Part shown: positions 62,621 through 64,000 of the stretch, piece by piece
How positions within the stretch are numbered: position 1 is the stretch's first letter
Layout of the letters: every line of letters starts with the position of its first letter
Assembly (NCBI RefSeq): GCF_000350485.1
Contig: NZ_AORV01000025.1
Coordinates: 1 to 64,000 of the forward strand
Length of the DNA: 64,000 nt
Direction of reading: 5' to 3'
Source: Ruminiclostridium cellobioparum subsp. termitidis CT1112
Lineage (GTDB): Bacteria > Bacillota > Clostridia > Acetivibrionales > DSM-1351
Made by a program: the position numbers and the translations under genes
Notes under the pieces: generated by a model
Databases searched by the model: none
Told to the model about the DNA's origin: nothing
The model's input: the letters and a program-made list of their open reading frames with translations, nothing else

Positions 62621-64000
62621 ATGTCTTTAATAAATGTTACAAACCTGACTTTTGCCTATGACGGCAGTTATGATAACATATTTGAAAATGTGAGCTTTCA
62701 AATAGACACGGATTGGAAATTGGGTTTCACCGGCAGGAACGGCAGGGGGAAAACCACCTTCCTCAATCTGCTGCTCAGCAAATACGAATACAGCGGTAAG
62801 ATTTCCGCAAAGGTAAATTTTGAGTACTTCCCTTTCGAGGTTAAAAACAGGGAAATAAATACAATTGATGTGATTGAGGAGATATGTCCGGATTATGTTC
62901 ATTGGGAGGTTATGCGCGAACTCTCCCTGCTGGAGGTTTCCGATGATGTTTTGTACCGCCCGTTCAGCACTCTTTCAAACGGAGAACAGACAAAAGTCCT
63001 GCTGGCTGCCCTGTTCCTAAAGGAAAACAGCTTTCTGCTGATTGACGAGCCCACAAACCACCTGGATATGAATGCAAGACAAATCGTCAGCGGCTACCTG
63101 AAATCCAAGCATGGATTCATACTTGTTTCACATGACAGGGCGTTTCTGGACAACTGCGTGGATCACATCCTGTCAATCAACAAAACAAATATAGAAATAC
63201 AGAGGGGCAACTTTTCTTCCTGGTGGGCAAACAAGGAATTACAGGATAACTTTGAGCTTGCCGAAAACGAAAAGCTGAAAAAAGATATCCAAAGGCTGGC
63301 TTCTGCGGCAAAACGCACTTCCGACTGGTCTGACAGGGCTGAGGCCAGAAAAATAGGCTTTGACCCCACAAAGACCGAAAAAAGCGCCGGACGCAGGCCA
63401 TATGAGGCAGCAAAAGCAAAGAAAATGATGAGCCGTTCAAAATCGATACAGGAAAGACAGCAGTCGGCCATTGAAGAAAAGTCCAGGCTCCTGAAAAATA
63501 TTGAAAACACCGAGAAGTTGAAGATTTCGCAGCTGGACTATCATTCCGACCGGCTTGCAGAACTTGATGACGTATCCATCTTCTATGGTGAAAAAACGGC
63601 CTGCCGGGGAGTGAGCTTCAATATAGAAAAAGGCGACAGAATAGCCCTGAGCGGCAGGAACGGCTCGGGAAAATCCAGCCTGATCAAGCTAATATGCGGA
63701 GAAGATATTTCATACACAGGCACTTTCAGGCGCGCAAGCCAGCTGAAAATATCCTATGTTTCCCAGGATACCTCTCACCTTAATGGAAATCTGACCGGCT
63801 ATGCAAGGGAAAATGACATTGACGAAAGTTTATTTAAGGCTATTCTGAGAAAGCTTGACTTCTCAAGGGTTCAGTTTGAAAAGGACATGTCTGATTTCAG
63901 CGGAGGACAGAAGAAAAAAGTTCTGATAGCCCGAAGTCTTTGTGAAAAGGTCCATTTGCATATATGGGACGAACCTTTGAATTTTATAGATGTGCTTTCC
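62621..64000 (+). CDS. ABC-F ribosome-protection protein, Lsa/CplR-like (3' end outside window)
   Basis: A cytoplasmic ATPase without membrane domains; such proteins bind the ribosome E site and displace antibiotics (lincosamides, pleuromutilins, streptogramin A). The 460 visible codons carry Walker A GRNGRGKTT (38-46), signature LSNGEQTK, LIDEPTNHLD, a linker rich in Lys/Arg/Ser, second Walker A GRNGSGKSS, and signature FSGGQKKK. The start INVTNLTFAYDGSYDNIFENV is Lsa-like. GGAGGAGG precedes the ATG. Drug profile is inferred; the gene leaves the window. Confidence 0.88.
   Translation, partial: MSLINVTNLTFAYDGSYDNIFENVSFQIDTDWKLGFTGRNGRGKTTFLNLLLSKYEYSGKISAKVNFEYFPFEVKNREINTIDVIEEICPDYVHWEVMRELSLLEVSDDVLYRPFSTLSNGEQTKVLLAALFLKENSFLLIDEPTNHLDMNARQIVSGYLKSKHGFILVSHDRAFLDNCVDHILSINKTNIEIQRGNFSSWWANKELQDNFELAENEKLKKDIQRLASAAKRTSDWSDRAEARKIGFDPTKTEKSAGRRPYEAAKAKKMMSRSKSIQERQQSAIEEKSRLLKNIENTEKLKISQLDYHSDRLAELDDVSIFYGEKTACRGVSFNIEKGDRIALSGRNGSGKSSLIKLICGEDISYTGTFRRASQLKISYVSQDTSHLNGNLTGYARENDIDESLFKAILRKLDFSRVQFEKDMSDFSGGQKKKVLIARSLCEKVHLHIWDEPLNFIDVLS

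Overview
The window comes from a low-to-medium GC Gram-positive anaerobe, most likely a plant-fibre-degrading clostridium of the Ruminiclostridium type. This is inferred from strong AAAGGAGG ribosome sites, YesM/YesN two-component pairs beside lipoprotein-type sugar importers, LacI/DeoR/AraC regulators, and a set of cytoplasmic glycosidases and phosphorylases. No rRNA, tRNA, CRISPR array, phage gene or transposase gene was seen. Nearly all of the sequence is chromosomal carbohydrate metabolism.

Layout, left to right. A chemoreceptor cut by the window edge (1-1657) and a BlaI/BlaR1-like pair (1.9-3.2 kb) come first. An L-rhamnose operon rhaB-rhaA-rhaD (3.4-7.2 kb) follows, with a divergent DeoR regulator. 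Next are a small alarmone synthetase, a zinc-ribbon protein and a TetR/carboxymuconolactone-decarboxylase pair (8.3-10.9 kb). The first sugar ABC importer (11.1-15.2 kb) lies with a polysaccharide deacetylase and a YesM/YesN pair (15.7-19.1 kb). GAPDH with a divergent LysR regulator, an alpha/beta hydrolase and a diguanylate cyclase occupy 19.2-23.8 kb. An AraC regulator diverges from a TIM-barrel isomerase and two Gfo/Idh/MocA oxidoreductases (23.8-28.0 kb). A heterodimeric ABC exporter, an EFR1-type flavodoxin/ferredoxin and a glutathione peroxidase fill 28.5-33.9 kb. A probable beta-mannoside locus spans 34.2-45.1 kb: solute-binding protein, two permeases, cytoplasmic GH5, aldo/keto reductase, GH2 and glycerate kinase, with a LacI regulator. 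Then come ClpP, an AraC-type protein, a CheX-like protein and a small protein (45.3-47.3 kb). An alpha-glucoside phosphorolysis locus (47.8-60.2 kb) holds an Lpl-type importer, two GH65 enzymes, beta-phosphoglucomutase and a YesM/YesN pair. A membrane protein, a PhnB-like protein and an ABC-F ribosome-protection gene cut by the right edge end the window.

The three importers bring in oligosaccharides. Intracellular enzymes split them by hydrolysis (GH5, GH2) or phosphorolysis (GH65 plus beta-phosphoglucomutase), and the products enter glycolysis.

The most unusual content is non-coding. (1) A family of long, branched, fold-back repeats (9254-9426, 15352-15660, 28087-28327, 47498-47666, and a minimal form at 32227-32274) has conserved bulges and loops, while the paired arms change in a compensatory way. 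All copies sit in gaps on the 3' side of genes. (2) A reused 5'-leader module (five copies) carries short hairpins fused to the ribosome binding site of unrelated genes; three copies also carry an upstream complement of that ribosome site. (3) A transcription attenuator with a short upstream ORF precedes the ABC-F gene. (4) Stem-loops follow the solute-binding-protein gene in all three importer operons. (5) In-frame 42-bp repeats follow the rhaA stop codon. All coordinates and pairings were worked out by eye.
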